A stretch of 64,000 bases of DNA from Cryptomeria japonica (GCF_030272615.1 NC_081412.1:698536656-698600655), one strand, 5' to 3'; numbered from the stretch's first letter, positions 33,031 to 45,376 are shown. Notes: generated from the letters alone by a model not told the origin. A program made the numbers and translations.

Positions 33031-33582
33031 ATTATCTATATTTATAGGTGACTTGCTCATGTAATTTAAATATCAATTATTGGTTAAGTCTGCATTATCA
33101 AAAAAGGATTTAGTGTGAATAAAGTCATATCATTCAAGTGAAGGTTGGAAAGGTTTTGTATTATAGAGCGGACATTAGTGCTTAATTGGAATTGTATCTG
33201 GCACTAGTAGGTGCTACTTTCATAGTCCATTTCTTTTCGGATTGTAGTCCGATGATTTTGTAAGTCAATGAGACTTCCCTTTGTGATGAGCAGTGCGCTC
33301 TAGGCCATTGGCCTTTTTGGATGTGCAGAACCCATTGTAATCATTCATAATATGACTACAGAGTATTCATCTGATTGTGGGTATGGTTTCCCATGGTGGT
33401 TTTTCCCTTTCCTAGTTTTCCACGTCAAATATTGGTGTTATGTGTGATGTGCTTTCATATTATATTCTTCATTGGGATGTGCTCTGGTTTAAGGTTTATA
33501 ATTGTATTGATTGTTATTATTGTTAGTAAACTCATTCACCGCCCCCCTCTCAGTTTACTACTGGTATCAATGCATTCCAACA
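33031..33582 (+). repeat. 3' LTR of element E, 5'-truncated
   Basis: Similarity to the 5' LTR starts at about 33033 (matching 14611) and runs to CCAACA at 33582, so about 650 bp of U3 is gone. U5 module is near 33370-33425. The hairpin stem agtaaact/agtttact differs from the 5' LTR stem but still pairs. Confidence 0.85.
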
Positions 33583-33587
33583 CCTTG

Positions 33588-35608
33588 ACCACCACAAAAT
33601 TTTGATAACACTACCTAACATCATCATCAATGGCCCACATCATTGTTTCACGGGGGGGACCCCAACAACAACCTTAACCATTGTAAAACAATAATATCAA
33701 TACTTAACATTGCGGCCACATAGCCATTTCACAAAGAGAACCTCACCATGAGCCTAAACTATCAGGAAACCATGATAACACAAAGTGGTTATGGCCATAT
33801 CGCAGCGGGAACCAAAAGGCAAGTTCAAATCATTGTGCAACATCAAAAAAGAATATAACCCCTTGGTAGCCGGTAATGAGTGAAAAGGGAATGATCCTGG
33901 GATTAAAAGGGAATCCTCAAACCAGTAATATTTAAGTGAAATGACCACCCTGTCTGGTCAAGGACTAAAAAGAATAAGGCCAAGAAATATATTAAGGCAA
34001 AAGCCTTAGGGTTTAGGGTTTTAGGCCTTAGAGAAATAGACAAGGTTTTTAGCCAGTGGATGATTTTCTTTGATTGGTTATCTGCATAGCTAAGGTTGAC
34101 ATAAAAAAGGTCAACAATTTATTTTTTTATTTCGTACTATATTTAATATTGTTTATTGCTCTGGCCTGCCTGAATGCTAACACAAAGTGGGTAATTCTTC
34201 TAAGAAAGATGGACACATGTCAGCATTGTGTAGTATCATGGCTATAATTGGGATCGACTCTTTTTCCCATATAATATTATGATGGGCCACCATGTGGATT
34301 ATACTAGTAGAGACTTCATTTGATTATCTTAACAAGCCCAAGACACTTGCCATGATCTTGCACCATCATGACCCTATGGCAGACCATCCTTCAAAGACTT
34401 GTGATAACACTCAAAGGCGTCATGTAGATATTTCAGTACAAGTCAATGCTTAAGGAAAATGTAGATAATAGGTGGGCCCCAAACACATGTCCGTATTCTA
34501 TAGCATCATGGATATATGGTGGGTCTATTTTATGAAGTGTGCAATAATGAAAAACCAATCAAGGATTACCACATGACATACAAATGAAGCCCATGATAGA
34601 GTTAAAATGGAGGGCAAGGGACCATAGTGATATCAAGACATGTCATAACTATGGACTATTATGGATGTAGTTGGATTAGTCCTTTTGAATCTTGCAAACA
34701 TGTAATGAGTTTCCACATGGAGCATTTTCCTTGTCCTAAATCATGTTGAGTGCATTTTCCAACCCAGGACACATAGCATGATTGTACAACATTGTAAGCT
34801 TGATGTGGGTTAGCTTTCTATTATGATCGTGCAACAAGACACCACATGCACAAGGGATACCATTGTTGAGAGAACTTAACAGGATGACAAAAAATATTCA
34901 GCACATGTATATTACTAACAAGTGGTTGTGCTAGGAGGAGGGGGTCAGTCACTTAATAGTCTTAAAGGATTAATTTGATCTTAAATGATAAGCAACATGT
35001 TCTAGCAAGTCAATAGCCAAATATAACATAAAGTGATAAGAACTAAGGGTTTGGGGTTTTATCCAAGGCAACAAACATAAACCCTATTGATACGTATTAT
35101 AAACCCTAACTCTTAAAGATGTGATCAGGTGACATGAAACTATCGACATGAGTCCAACACTTTTTTAATATTATAGCATATTTTTAGGATACTTGAGTGT
35201 AATGTGTTAGTGTCCCTTATTGATGCTACTGTCCTTTTTGGATATTATAGTCGCTAGATGTTCCCTATTCCTCTACCCTATCAAAAAAGTATTTTTTTGA
35301 CATTTTTAGGGGAAACTTGTATATGAAAGTTGTTCCCATCAACTTGGAAAACCTTTCATTTCTTTTTTTTGTTAATAAGTATCGTAATGTAAGAGTTAAG
35401 CTATCATTTACATTGGAAAGTATGTCATCACATATAAATGGCCCTTTATCATTATAATTGTTGGAAGGATTGTACTTCCTTGTGGTTTAGTCTCTTTTAG
35501 ATGTTTGGACCCTATGTTTGGATTTCCTTGATCAAGGATTCCTACCTTTTCATTGCTAAGTTTGTCATGTGTATAGGGAAATAATGGTTTTTCCCATTAG
35601 TCAAGATG
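33588..35608. other. About 2 kb non-coding, weak internal repeats
   Basis: No gene or retroelement domain found. Short phrases recur at roughly 270-290 bp spacing, for example acacatgt followed by a tagtatcatgg or tagcatcatgg word near 34209 and 34480, and a related ggacacatagcatg near 34768. This could be an old low-copy tandem array. A telomere-like ttagggtttagggtttt near 34007 is too short to be telomeric. Confidence 0.3.
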
Positions 35609-36042
35609 TGATGTCTCCTAGTTGACCCACACTTTAGTGTTTAAAATTTCCTTAAGTGTGTGTAGGGGATGGATTTAAGGTATATTAAGAATTAAATCAT
35701 GGATTTAGGACTCTATTGTCATTGTGATGTATTTATACTCTATTGTAGATTTATCATGGTGGTTGTGTCTCGTGATTAGTAAGTCTCCTACTTGTGCCAC
35801 ATTTATTGGAGTAGCAGTGATGTATTGTAAGTCTGATTGTTGTTTGACATTATGTATGATTTAAATCATCACCACAATGATTTACTTTTTCTTATGTTTC
35901 ATTATGATTAGCATGACACTTGTGTACACAATAGTATGTAGTAGAACGTGTCAATGCCATTTCTTACATTTTAAGAGTTGTTCTTAAAAAAAAAGATTCA
36001 CTTGGATAATGTCTTGAATGATGTGTGGCTTGGGGCATTACA
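35609..36042 (+). mobile_element. Probable solo gypsy LTR, short type
   Basis: It begins TGATGTCTCC and ends GGGGCATTACA, the terminal style of chromovirus-type gypsy LTRs (from family knowledge). Flanks are agatg on the left and agata on the right, a one-mismatch duplication. It has no coding sequence. The start could be two bases earlier. Confidence 0.5.
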
Positions 36043-36345
36043 AGATAAAACTTTTTGAGGTTATTTTCAAACCCTTCCAAATGGTATTAAAGGGGTTTGA
36101 TTCATTAGTTCTAAAAATGGAGCTAGGAGAAACTCATTAAATTCTAACTAAAAATATGTCCTTAAATGAAAAATATACCAAACTCTTCCAAGTTACATTC
36201 CCACTCAAATGCCCTCACAATATATTTATTAATTAGGTAGACACCATGTGAATAGGGATTAGTGATGTCTAAAAATCCTTTTTCTTTTAATTAAATATTA
36301 TGTAACCAAAATTTGGTAGAATGTGTTGGATATTATTGAGAAGTT
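36043..36345. other. About 300 bp unassigned
   Basis: AT-rich, no ORF, no recognised motif. It is probably the pre-insertion host of the solo LTR and of element I. Confidence 0.25.
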
Positions 36346-37687
36346 TGTTGGAATGATGTGTTGTCATTGATGTTAACATATTCCTTTGTGTGTTCCAATG
36401 TTGCAATCAAATTAAATGATTTGGTCTGGCTAGTGTGTTGGAGATGAGTTTTTGTGGATTAAAAGGTTTTGAGATAAGTATCTCTAGTTGATTCAACTCA
36501 ATTTTCAGTGGTCTGCATAGTGATTTGGTCAAGTTATGAGATCTAGTATTGCAGTTTGTTTTTTTATTATTCAGTGTTGATCAGTGTTTTGGATTTTGCT
36601 CCACATTTCTCCACATTGTAATGCCTTGGTTTACAAATTTGGTAGAGTGTTTGGGATGCTCATATGTGTCCTCAATTTAGATGGCTCATCATTTGGAGGT
36701 CCGTGAGTGAATCTTTCAGTTTGTCAGTTAGTTCAGTTAGTATTCTTGAGGTTTAGTATAATGATGATGAAGATTATAGTAAGTGGTGATGTTGTAGTTG
36801 TTGATGTGGTAATTCATGGTGCTTGTGGAAGTTTCTAGATCGTGTCTTATCTATGTTAGTGGTCTACATTGATCATTGTTCACAATATTGATGATTTTCT
36901 TTGATTTGGTGTGTTCTTCATGTTCTTCGTTGACATGATGAATGTAGTGTGTTGTGGATGTTCATTGAAAACTTCTTGGAGGTGTTTCTTGTTCAAGGTG
37001 TTGATTTAGGTCCATACCATGTCTTAGTCGATATGGTTTTGGTTTGCATGTTATATTGTAGTGTGTATGGTTATAGCTTTGTAATTTGTGATGTGTGTTG
37101 AGACTACCTTGAAAGATAGGTTGATGATTTGTATAAATATATGTAATAATAATATGATAGATGTATTTTCAATTCAAGTGTATCTGAATATGTGTGATTG
37201 AATAAGTGTCTAAACAAATGTTTTGATCCTTCAGAAGTGTGAAGAAGTGTGGTAGGGTAGATCAGGCTATGTGCTTAACCATAACTATAACCAGGCATGA
37301 GGAGATGCTATTTTATCATTTCATGACCTTCCAGATGTAATACGAATGTTTTTGTAATACAATGAGTCTTCCTAAGGGTTGTATCCCTTCTTATTATGTG
37401 TTTTGAGTAGTGAGCTCTAGGAAGTGTGCTTGAATGCATATGCATTCCCTGTTATAATATTTCATATACTTCTAATAGGGTATCATCTCATTGTGGGCAG
37501 GTTCCCACCATGGTTTTTCCCTTAACTAGGTTTTCCACTTCAAAAATCTTGGTGTTATGTGTGTTGTTGATGTGGTGTTGAATTATGCTTTCATTGTTAA
37601 TTATTATATCCAAAATTATGTTTGATGTAAGTTTGTGAGCAAACTGATTCACCCCCTCCCTCTTAGTTTGTTGCATTGTTTCCAATA

Positions 37688-38968
37688 ATTGAAATCAAAG
37701 CTAGATCCTTTGAAAGAAGCTTAACAGCTTGAGGTGATCTGGGACAGAAACCTATGCATACAATAAGGATAGTCTGAGATTTGATTGAACGAATTGCACT
37801 CTTTGTAAGAACCATATGGAGTGTTACTCGAAATGCATTGGTGAAGACTTACTGGAATATTACTAAGAATCTATGTAATATTCCTTCAAATGGTCCTATA
37901 ACTCCAGATGAGATAAAGGAAGTATTGTTGAGTGCCTTGACTAATTCTGAGATAACTAATGTGATGGATTTGCAAACTGCCCATGAGATCTAGAAGAAGC
38001 TAGAGACTTTGTATGAAGGTGGCAATCATGTGAAAGTTGCTAATTTGTAGAGCCTCAAGGGAAAGTATGAGATGCTGAGAATGGGAAAAGATGATAAGAT
38101 TACTTCTTTTATGTAGAAAGTGAATGAGCTTGTGTTGAAAATCAGAAGTGTCAGTGGAGTGTTGGAAGAATCAGAGATTGTAACTAAAGTGTTGAGATCC
38201 TTGCCACCTTCTTACAAACACAAAGTTGTTGCTATTGAGGAGATATGTACCATGACAAATGTGACTAGAGACTTATTTATTGGCATGCTTACTACCTTTG
38301 AGTTTAGTGAATTTGGTGAATCTCTTCCTAAGTCAGAATCAACATTCAAAGCTACTGCTTCTAGGAAGTAGAAATATGATCAAGGAGAAAGTTCTAAAAG
38401 GGTCTCTAGATATCAGAAGGAGATGAGAGAACTTGAAGAATAAGAAAGAGAGCTTGAAGAGCTTGAAGAGCTTGAAGAGCTTGAAGAGCTTGAAGAGCTT
38501 GAAGAGCTTGAAGACCTGATTGCCAAAAGATTGCCAAAAAGAGCTGGTAAGTATGATGGAAAATTTCCTCTTAAATGTTTTTCATGCAATAAGATGGGAC
38601 ATTTTGCCTCAAGGTGTCTAGAAAGAGTTCCTAAGTCCAAACCATACAAGCCTAAATATCAGAAGAAGTTTTATTATGTTGTTGATGAAGGTGTGATAGA
38701 TGATGAATCTGATAAAGGAAATTCAAGAGATGAATGGGTGTTTATTGCTATCAAGGAAGATGATCCGGTGACTACTAATTCTACTAGCTGCATTAATGAG
38801 GAGAAAGATTTGGGTGCTAAAGTCTAAGAGAAAGATGAATGGGTTATTGATAGTGGTTTATCTCATCATATGATAGGTGATAAGAGTAAGTTTGTGAGTA
38901 TGGAAAAGTATGATGGCGGTGTAGTAAGATTTGTTTTGGAAAGAGACACTATTCTGGTGAAGATTGAT
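37688..38968 (+). pseudogene. Element I gag and protease, broken
   Basis: Gag homology to B, E, F and C starts near 37760. Stops within gag include 37991 (ancestral Trp by comparison), 38048, 38117, 38369 and 38442. Residues near 38450-38512 form seven ELE repeats. The zinc knuckle CFSCNKMGHFASRC is intact. The protease reads WVIDSGLSHHM, keeping D-S-G but with Leu for the conserved Cys. The frame ends near 38970 in unrelated sequence. Confidence 0.75.
38450..38512 (+). repeat. 9-bp coding minisatellite, seven perfect copies
   Basis: The unit gagcttgaa occurs seven times without change, encoding Glu-Leu-Glu each time, between the gag domain and the zinc knuckle of element I. Related elements have only one or two such units here (EELEELEAL in F), so this is a recent local expansion. 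Confidence 0.92.
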
Positions 38969-40990
38969 GCATGATTGATGCTTAAGAGTTGTCATTGATG
39001 GCAACCCAGTTAAGAAATAATATCTGATGTACATAGATTTGATTTACCGGAAGTCATATTGTTCATAAGGCATAAGTTTGGAATGAGGAACACGGTAACT
39101 GGTAGAGTATGAGTACAGTTCGCATATCTTGACTTTGGTTGTGCTGATAGAGGCAGTTGACTCAAGATTTGAGGAAGATTATTCTATAATCTTAATATGC
39201 AGTGTTGATTCATGAGCGAGATTGAAGGTTTGATATCTAGTAATTCAGTTACAATCGGGCTATTTTGATGTAATGTGTGATGCAGACTCTTTACGTTGAT
39301 TTTGGTGATTGGTTTCATGTTTGAGGTGGTTGGGCCAACTTGTGTTAAGCTTTTTATCATTTTGTTTAGGTCCACATATGGATTTGTGGATAGATTGAGT
39401 TGACTTAAGGTTACACATTTCATATTGAGTGTTATGCAGATTTTGGAAGTTGACATGAGAAATGATTTATTTTGTTGATGTGGATATATAAGACTGATCC
39501 ATTTGAGCACTTTGGGTGATGATGCAGGTATGAGAAGTCTATATGAGTGAATGTGTGAAGTTTTGTGAATGTGATTGAAGTTTTAGGTGCTCTGGTGTAT
39601 GATAGAGCAGGAAAATAGAGCAGATAAGTAGAACAATTGTAAAAGTCAATTTGAGCCTAACTGGAACTTCTTTTTGGCATATGTAGATGTTATACTTCAT
39701 TTCATTCATTATTGTAATCAATTGTAATCACTTGTAATATGGACAAGGTGCAGATGCAAAACACTCCCCATATGATGAAGATGTGCATAAGGAAGGTTAG
39801 CAAGAGTGTTGACCGATTGAGTAGTCCATCGGAAGAAAAGCAGAGTGCAAGGTTGATGACAGACTAGTTTGAGAGTTTAACCGGCAAGGTTAGTATACTG
39901 GTAGATGAACCAAGTAATGGAGTTGGTCGGCGATCCAATCCATATCGACATAGAAAACCTAGCAGAGGTGGATTTTGACGTGGATGCTACATGGAGATGA
40001 AGTGGAAACCATGCAGAGGTTGGTGGAGTGTCATGTAGAGATAGATGTCTCTACAGGTGCACATTTAATATGGATCCCGTGATTTATGGATCGGATCATA
40101 AGAGTGCAACTTGAGGTAGAATGAACAATAGAGAAAAATCAATGAGTTGGTGGCACCTGATTCGAAGCAAGAAGATCAGATTGTGAGAAAAACTCAAGAA
40201 GGAAACAACAGAAACATTAATGGAGTTTTGACAAAGGCAGGTTGAGATGCAAAGCCATGGTTGTTGAAATGAGAAAACGTGTATTGGAAGGTGCGTTAAT
40301 GGTGGGGATGTATAGTTATCTATCTGGGAGATCAGATCTGACAAGATCTAATTGGATTTGGTTTCCTCAAGGCTAATGAGGAAACCCTAACCACCTAAGA
40401 TTTAAATTGGCTTTTGGCAGGAAAACCAGGCTATAAATATGCAAGCCAAAGATATTGTTAAGTGCTACTGAATAGAAGAAGATAGTGCTACTACGAAGTG
40501 ATTGGGTCTGTGAGAAAATTAGTCAAGTACTTAATGAGTATCTGAAAAGAGACTGAGTGTGAGGGAGAACCAGGTTGAAGTGTTCAACTGGTAGTAGTGT
40601 AGAACCAGTAGTGTCCATACCGACAGAGCAGAGGTGAAGGAAGTTGCAGACAATGCAGACATAGAACCAAGAGAGTGCAGTAGCGATGAAGAGAAGCAGA
40701 GAAGAATAAGAGGAGAGGTGTACTGGTAGAGTTTACTAGCAAATGCAGTAGCAAATGAGAGCAGCAGAGAGAGGTGAATTGATGCAATAGAGAAGGTGTC
40801 TCACTAACAGAAAGAAGTTGTGAGTACAGGTTGCAAAACTCTTTTGTAACTAGGATATTACTTTTGTATTTGAAGCTATAATTGTGATCACTAAGTTGTA
40901 ACTCAGTACAGGGGTTGTAGCTCCTTTGGGTCAATGCCCATAAATCAGCTTGGTCTCTGCTAGTGGCAGTATAAACCCATCCATTTTTTA
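38969..40990 (+). mobile_element. LTR-like block J with TATA box
   Basis: The block opens near TGATTGATGC and has ttgtcattgatggcaa at 38988-39003, as in other copia LTR starts here. A TATA box, gctataaatatgc, is near 40431. The right end, near 40984, lacks the U5 module and C-rich hairpin seen in other LTRs, so it is truncated where H begins. It has no ORF with a recognisable domain. Boundaries are approximate. Confidence 0.45.
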
Positions 40991-40999
40991 GAACCAACA

Positions 41000-42290
41000 G
41001 GAGCTACAACCCCTAACCAAATCCGATTTTAGAGTTGTGACTTATTGTTCAAGCTTTTTTGCATTCCTCTAATTTTAATTTAACCATGTTATTTAAGTAC
41101 TCTTTGGGTCTTTCATCTTCTTCGCTTTTTGCTTTTAGATCTACAATCATGTTGTTCGGTTGCTTGAGCTGTTCACTAACTTCCTTATGTCTTTCTCTAA
41201 ATTTTCTTATTTTCTCTCTTCACTTTCTGATGCATTTATTTGCCAGTTGAAATTTTCTTTCATATCTCTATTCTCATTTTCAACATTCTCTAGGTCTTCA
41301 AGAGCAGTGATAAGTTCTCCATTCACATCTAGGTATCTATCATGATCTAAAGTGGATCTAGGCATCATATGTTCAACTTTCTGGATTTCCTTCGAGTTAT
41401 TAGACTCTTCTAAAGGACTTAGCTCTGATACCAATTGTTGAACATCCAAAATACTAAGAGGGGAGGGGTGAATCAGTATTCCCTTGAAATTATTAAAACT
41501 TTTAAACAACCATCCACATAGCATAACTTAGTTGTAGAAATAAAATGACCAGTAAGCAAAAATGCAAAACACTAGATAACGCAAAGATTTATACGTGGAA
41601 AATGCAAGACAAGAAAAACCCTGGAGAGGAATAACTCTCAATATTATGTAGCTAGTTATAGTAATACAAGGTGGCTCACTACGAGATCGACTCACTATCC
41701 AAAATATAATGACTCATTGTTGGAAGATGGCTTACAGCCAATATTATAAAATATGAATTGCTAATATTGCATCTACCATATGCATGAGTTATAGTTCTAC
41801 TAAGGTGCATAATCACTTTCACATTCATTGTATATAATCACTTTACTATATAAATTCACTATAATCACTTTCACATTCACTATATACATTCTCATATAAT
41901 GATCAAGAAGATCATATGTAAATCATTCACAAAGAAATGAAATATATATCAAGATATCTTCATGAAGTTATATCCACCAAAGTAAAGGTTATCCCAAAAA
42001 CCCTTACACACTATAGCTAAATGAATCTTATCATATTGAAGAAGTTGGCCAAAGCAAAAAGGAACTTCTCCATGAATCAAGAAATAGACGTGATTAATCA
42101 AAGCTAATAGACCATTGATGATTCCGAAGCAGACCAGACCAAAACCTTCACATAGACCAATATTAATACGAAGTGTGTCCTATTATCAAACCCATATTTG
42201 TGTTGCAACAAAACTTTAACACCTAAAATCTTGGATATAGACATTAGATCTCACACAAAACAAGTTCCCAAAATAGTACAAAGATATATG
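41000..42290 (-). mobile_element. Element H, truncated relative of G, minus strand
   Basis: A primer site reading TGGTATCAGAG on the minus strand (41423-41433) abuts an LTR end at 41436. The LTR extends right from there and contains the hairpin stem aatactga/ttagtatt and U5 module near 41588-41640. The interior (41000-41422) encodes a G-like coiled-coil N-terminus. The far LTR end could not be found; it fades into element K near 42290. Confidence 0.55.
41050..41368 (-). pseudogene. Element H gag-like N-terminus, coiled coil
   Basis: An ATG near 41368 lies about 65 nt after the primer site, as in G. The first 54 residues to 41207 are highly charged and helical (ITALEDLENVENENRD), then a stop. 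Downstream sequence to about 41050 has similar composition in broken frames. It parallels the start of the G protein (24881). No knuckles remain because the element is truncated. Confidence 0.45.
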
Positions 42291-42299
42291 GTATTGCGG

Positions 42300-43600
42300 A
42301 GCAAAAGGTGGACCCAAATGAATACTCAAGCTTGAGGGGCTCGAACTAGAATATTCTAGACTCTCTTACTAGTCGAGCCTTACAACTTCTTAGTGTTATT
42401 TGTGTGATATATGTTAGGTTGGACATCTTTGAGTTCTTATGAGTTAGGATTTTCTCCAAATTTCTCTATTTCTATAATCACTATTAAAGAGCATAGCTTT
42501 GAGATTTTATTGTAGTTGTTGTTATTGTTGATTAATACAACTAAGCTAAGTGTTTGGAGTGGGGGTTTTTTCTCAGAAGGGTTTTCCCATGTATATTTTG
42601 TTTTGTATATAGGTTTATATTATAATTAGATGTGCATCTAAATCTGAAATTGTTAAAGGGTTGTAAGAATTTCTTGCATTCACTCGATAGTTGAATGTAG
42701 AAGCTATATGTATCTCCCTAGTTTCCTTTTAGTTGGTACCAAAGTCTAATTACCTTTGATTTCAATTGTGGGGTTTTTGGGTTTTTTTGTATTGATCTAA
42801 GAGTCAATGAGAGTTGTGCAAAAGTGATTTTTTTTATATCTTATTGAAAAAAAAATGTCAAGCACATATGGAAGGATTAAGATGGATAATTTATTATTTT
42901 GGTTAAGCATTAGTTGCAACTTTGGCAACATGGGTATGAAAAGATGTGTAGCTAATTGACTCTGGGGCATCAGAAGATGTGTAGCCAATTGAATCTAGGG
43001 CATCTTTTCACATGACATCACATAGAGATTGGTTCTCAAAATATAAATAATTTGATGGTGGAAAGGAGTATCTAGATGATGATTCTTATCTGGAAATAGT
43101 TGGTTGTGGAAGAGTCAGAATTAAACTCCTCAATGGCAAAGTGAAGGGAATTGATGGTGTGTTGCATATTCCAAGTTTTGCATGAAACCTCCTTTTAGTG
43201 AGTAAATTGAATGATGTGGGTGTGTAAGTCATCTTCTTGAGTGGAGGATGTAAGATGACCAAAGGAGCCATGGTTTTGGCTAGAGGAGTTTGAATAGGAA
43301 CCTTGTACTAGTTGGATGCATGCATTATCTAGTGCAATAGTTCTTTTGATAAGTCGACAAAGAAAAAATATTTAGATTTTTCATCCTCACTATCGGATAA
43401 AGTGGTGAATAAATTTGTTGCATCTACTTCTAATGGTCATGATTTTGGGTACTTAAGGGTGCTCATTCTTTGGAAATAAATATTCTAGTAGAGAAGGCAA
43501 TGTTATGGCACCAAAGGCTCGACCATATTGGTGAAAAGGGTCTTAGAACATATAAATCTAAGAGCCTATAGAAGGCCTTAAAAATTGTCATAAGGAATTT
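42300..43600 (+). pseudogene. Element K, heavily decayed copia (LTR end, gag start, protease, pre-integrase)
   Basis: An LTR end with U5 module near 42556-42600 is followed by primer site TGGTACCAAAG (42734-42744). A gag start is visible near 42856 (MSSTYGRIKMDNLLFW), but the rest of gag is deleted. The protease motif LIDSGAS appears near 42950 and again, mutated, 33 bp later, before FHMTSHRDWF. Pre-integrase sequence follows (LLNGKVKGIDGVLHIPSF; LWHQRLDHIGEKGLR near 43498). Many stops. Sequence flavour differs from B/E/F/C, closer to Tork/Tnt1-like elements. Confidence 0.65.
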
Positions 43601-44145
43601 GCCAATATTCTTATTCTTTTAGAGGCATTTCTACCTAGAAGGTCCCATTTGTTTTCATACTTTAACCCCTCAAATTTAAAAAATATTGGAGCTCATTACC
43701 TTCACCAAGGATATGGTGTTGATTAATATAGGAGATGGGTACTATGATCTTAACTCTCATTTTTTCATGGATGCTTATGGCCAATATCCTTTTTTTGTGG
43801 CTAACTCAAATTTTCACTTCTTTTAAGATTTATTGTGATGAGGAGGAGATTTTTCGACAAAATAGCTAGCATGATTTATGGTAGAAGCAATCATATTTTG
43901 ATAATTTCAATCCACACTTCATTCTTACTTTACAATCCCCCAAAAATAGTGAATGTATTTATAGGAGTAACTATTGCATTGATGTTTCTCTTCGTTCTCT
44001 TTCAAAAAAAATTGGTACATGTGTATTTGGTAAGTCATGTTGCCTTGTTAGAGGACATAAAACTCTAATAATATTCTATCTATCTCCACTTTTATACTAA
44101 CACCAAGTTTCTTCATTCACAATATTTTACATAATGAAAACCCCA
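43601..44145. other. About 550 bp unassigned
   Basis: AT-rich with no recognisable domain; may be remaining K sequence or the DNA that gypsy D entered. Confidence 0.25.
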
Positions 44146-45269
44146 TGTATACACATAAAATTGGCTATGAACAATTAAATAAATATTTTATATTTATTTA
44201 ATAATTATTCTTCCATTAAATAGTTAATTTGAAAAGATTAATTAATTTAATTCATTTCATGTCCTCCTATTAATTAATTTAATTGAAACATTTTATTAAT
44301 TAATTCATTTATCCTTTTCGTCTAATCAATCAATTAAATATCTAATATTTAATGGTTATTCTTATATCCTATAGTCTCATTAATTAAATAATTTCTTAAG
44401 TTATTTAATTCATTTCCAACTCACCTTCCATCTCCACTTCATCTTTCATTTGCCAACTCATCCATCATGTGGCTAAATTAATTCAACAAAATTAAATTAA
44501 ATAAAACATTTATTAGGTACTTATCTCTAACTTCCAAAATAAATGAAACATTGTGTATGTACACATGTTTCCTAACCTTCTTCTATATTCTCTCCAACAT
44601 CCCTATATTTTAGGAGGACTTGAGTCCACTTGTCCTTTCATTCCTACATCTTCTCCAACTATCCTATATCCTCTCAAGTCTTCAACTCAATCAAGGTGAG
44701 ATGAGTGGCACTTGTCTTCTCCTTCCCCCTTTCTCTCAACCTTCAACTTCTTTCTCATAGCCATCCAATTTTCAAGATTCAATCATGACCGTTGATCTCT
44801 ACCACCTAAGCTCATGCACTTAAAAATCTATAAAAAGAGGTCTCCTAAGCCATATTTGAAACATAAAATAATATCTAATCATATAGTCATTCTACGAGTC
44901 TTCATCTTGCATTCGTGAGTTTGAGTTTGAAGCAAATAGCATTTTAGAGTTTTTGAGCATAAATCATTTTCATAGCATATTAGCTTAATATCATTTGCAT
45001 ATCATAGTATCAATTAAATATTAGTCAATTCTTCATATGTCATCTTGGAAGGTACCAGTGCTTGTCTGAGAATAAATTATCTGCAAACAGAAACAGTGGA
45101 GTTAGGACACAATGAGAGTTAAATCATGAAGGTAATAATGTTGTTATTTTATATTCATTTCATGTAATTTCATTGGTTGAGTTTGGATTTCTTGTAGTAT
45201 TTTTTATGTATTTTGTGAAGCTAATATGTTGCAGGTAGTATTCTAAAGATGAAATTCAAGTCGACACAT
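44146..45269 (+). repeat. 5' LTR of element D
   Basis: Starts TGTATACACATAAAA, aligning with the solo LTR at 9076, and ends CGACACA. The first third is rich in ttaattaa words. A TATA box, tctataaaaag, lies near 44826. Confidence 0.75.
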
Positions 45270-45272
45270 TTT

Positions 45273-45288
45273 GGCGCCCACCATGAGC
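45273..45288 (+). other. Primer binding site of element D
   Basis: TGGCGCCCACCATGAG lies three bases after the LTR end. The TGGCGCC start is the usual gypsy type in plants. Confidence 0.7.
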
Positions 45289-45376
45289 CTCACATATATC
45301 TTTCTAACATCTTGTCTAATTCTCGTACACATAAATTTAATGCATTTGTAATCCAGATTCATGCCTATGTGAATTC

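Larger units (their letters stand above)
13959..33582 (+). mobile_element. Element E, Ty1/copia retrotransposon hosting nested elements
   Basis: ccttg is duplicated at 13954-13958 and 33583-33587. The element starts TGCTAGAAAT and ends CCAACA. Its 5' LTR is complete; its 3' LTR lacks the first part. Coding segments at 15213-17800, about 19037-19682 and 32128-33030 join into one copia polyprotein. They are separated by a minus-strand solo LTR and by element F (itself holding G). E is therefore the oldest layer of this four-deep nest. The site it entered is a near-palindrome, tggtcaaccttgaccacca. Confidence 0.88.
36346..38968 (+). mobile_element. Element I, truncated copia (5' LTR plus gag-protease)
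   Basis: The LTR is about 36346-37687, with ttgtcattgatgttaa at 36361-36376, U5 module near 37490-37545 and a hairpin near 37640-37672. The end is mutated (ccaata instead of ccaaca). A degenerate primer site, TTGAAATCAAAGC, follows. Coding sequence stops after the protease, where LTR-like block J begins. No integrase or RT follows, so the rest was lost. The LTR start could be 23 bp further left. Confidence 0.7.

Noticed and set aside
38413-38649. Minus-strand poly-Ser ORF
   Set aside because: Produced by the complement of the seven gagcttgaa repeats in gag of element I.
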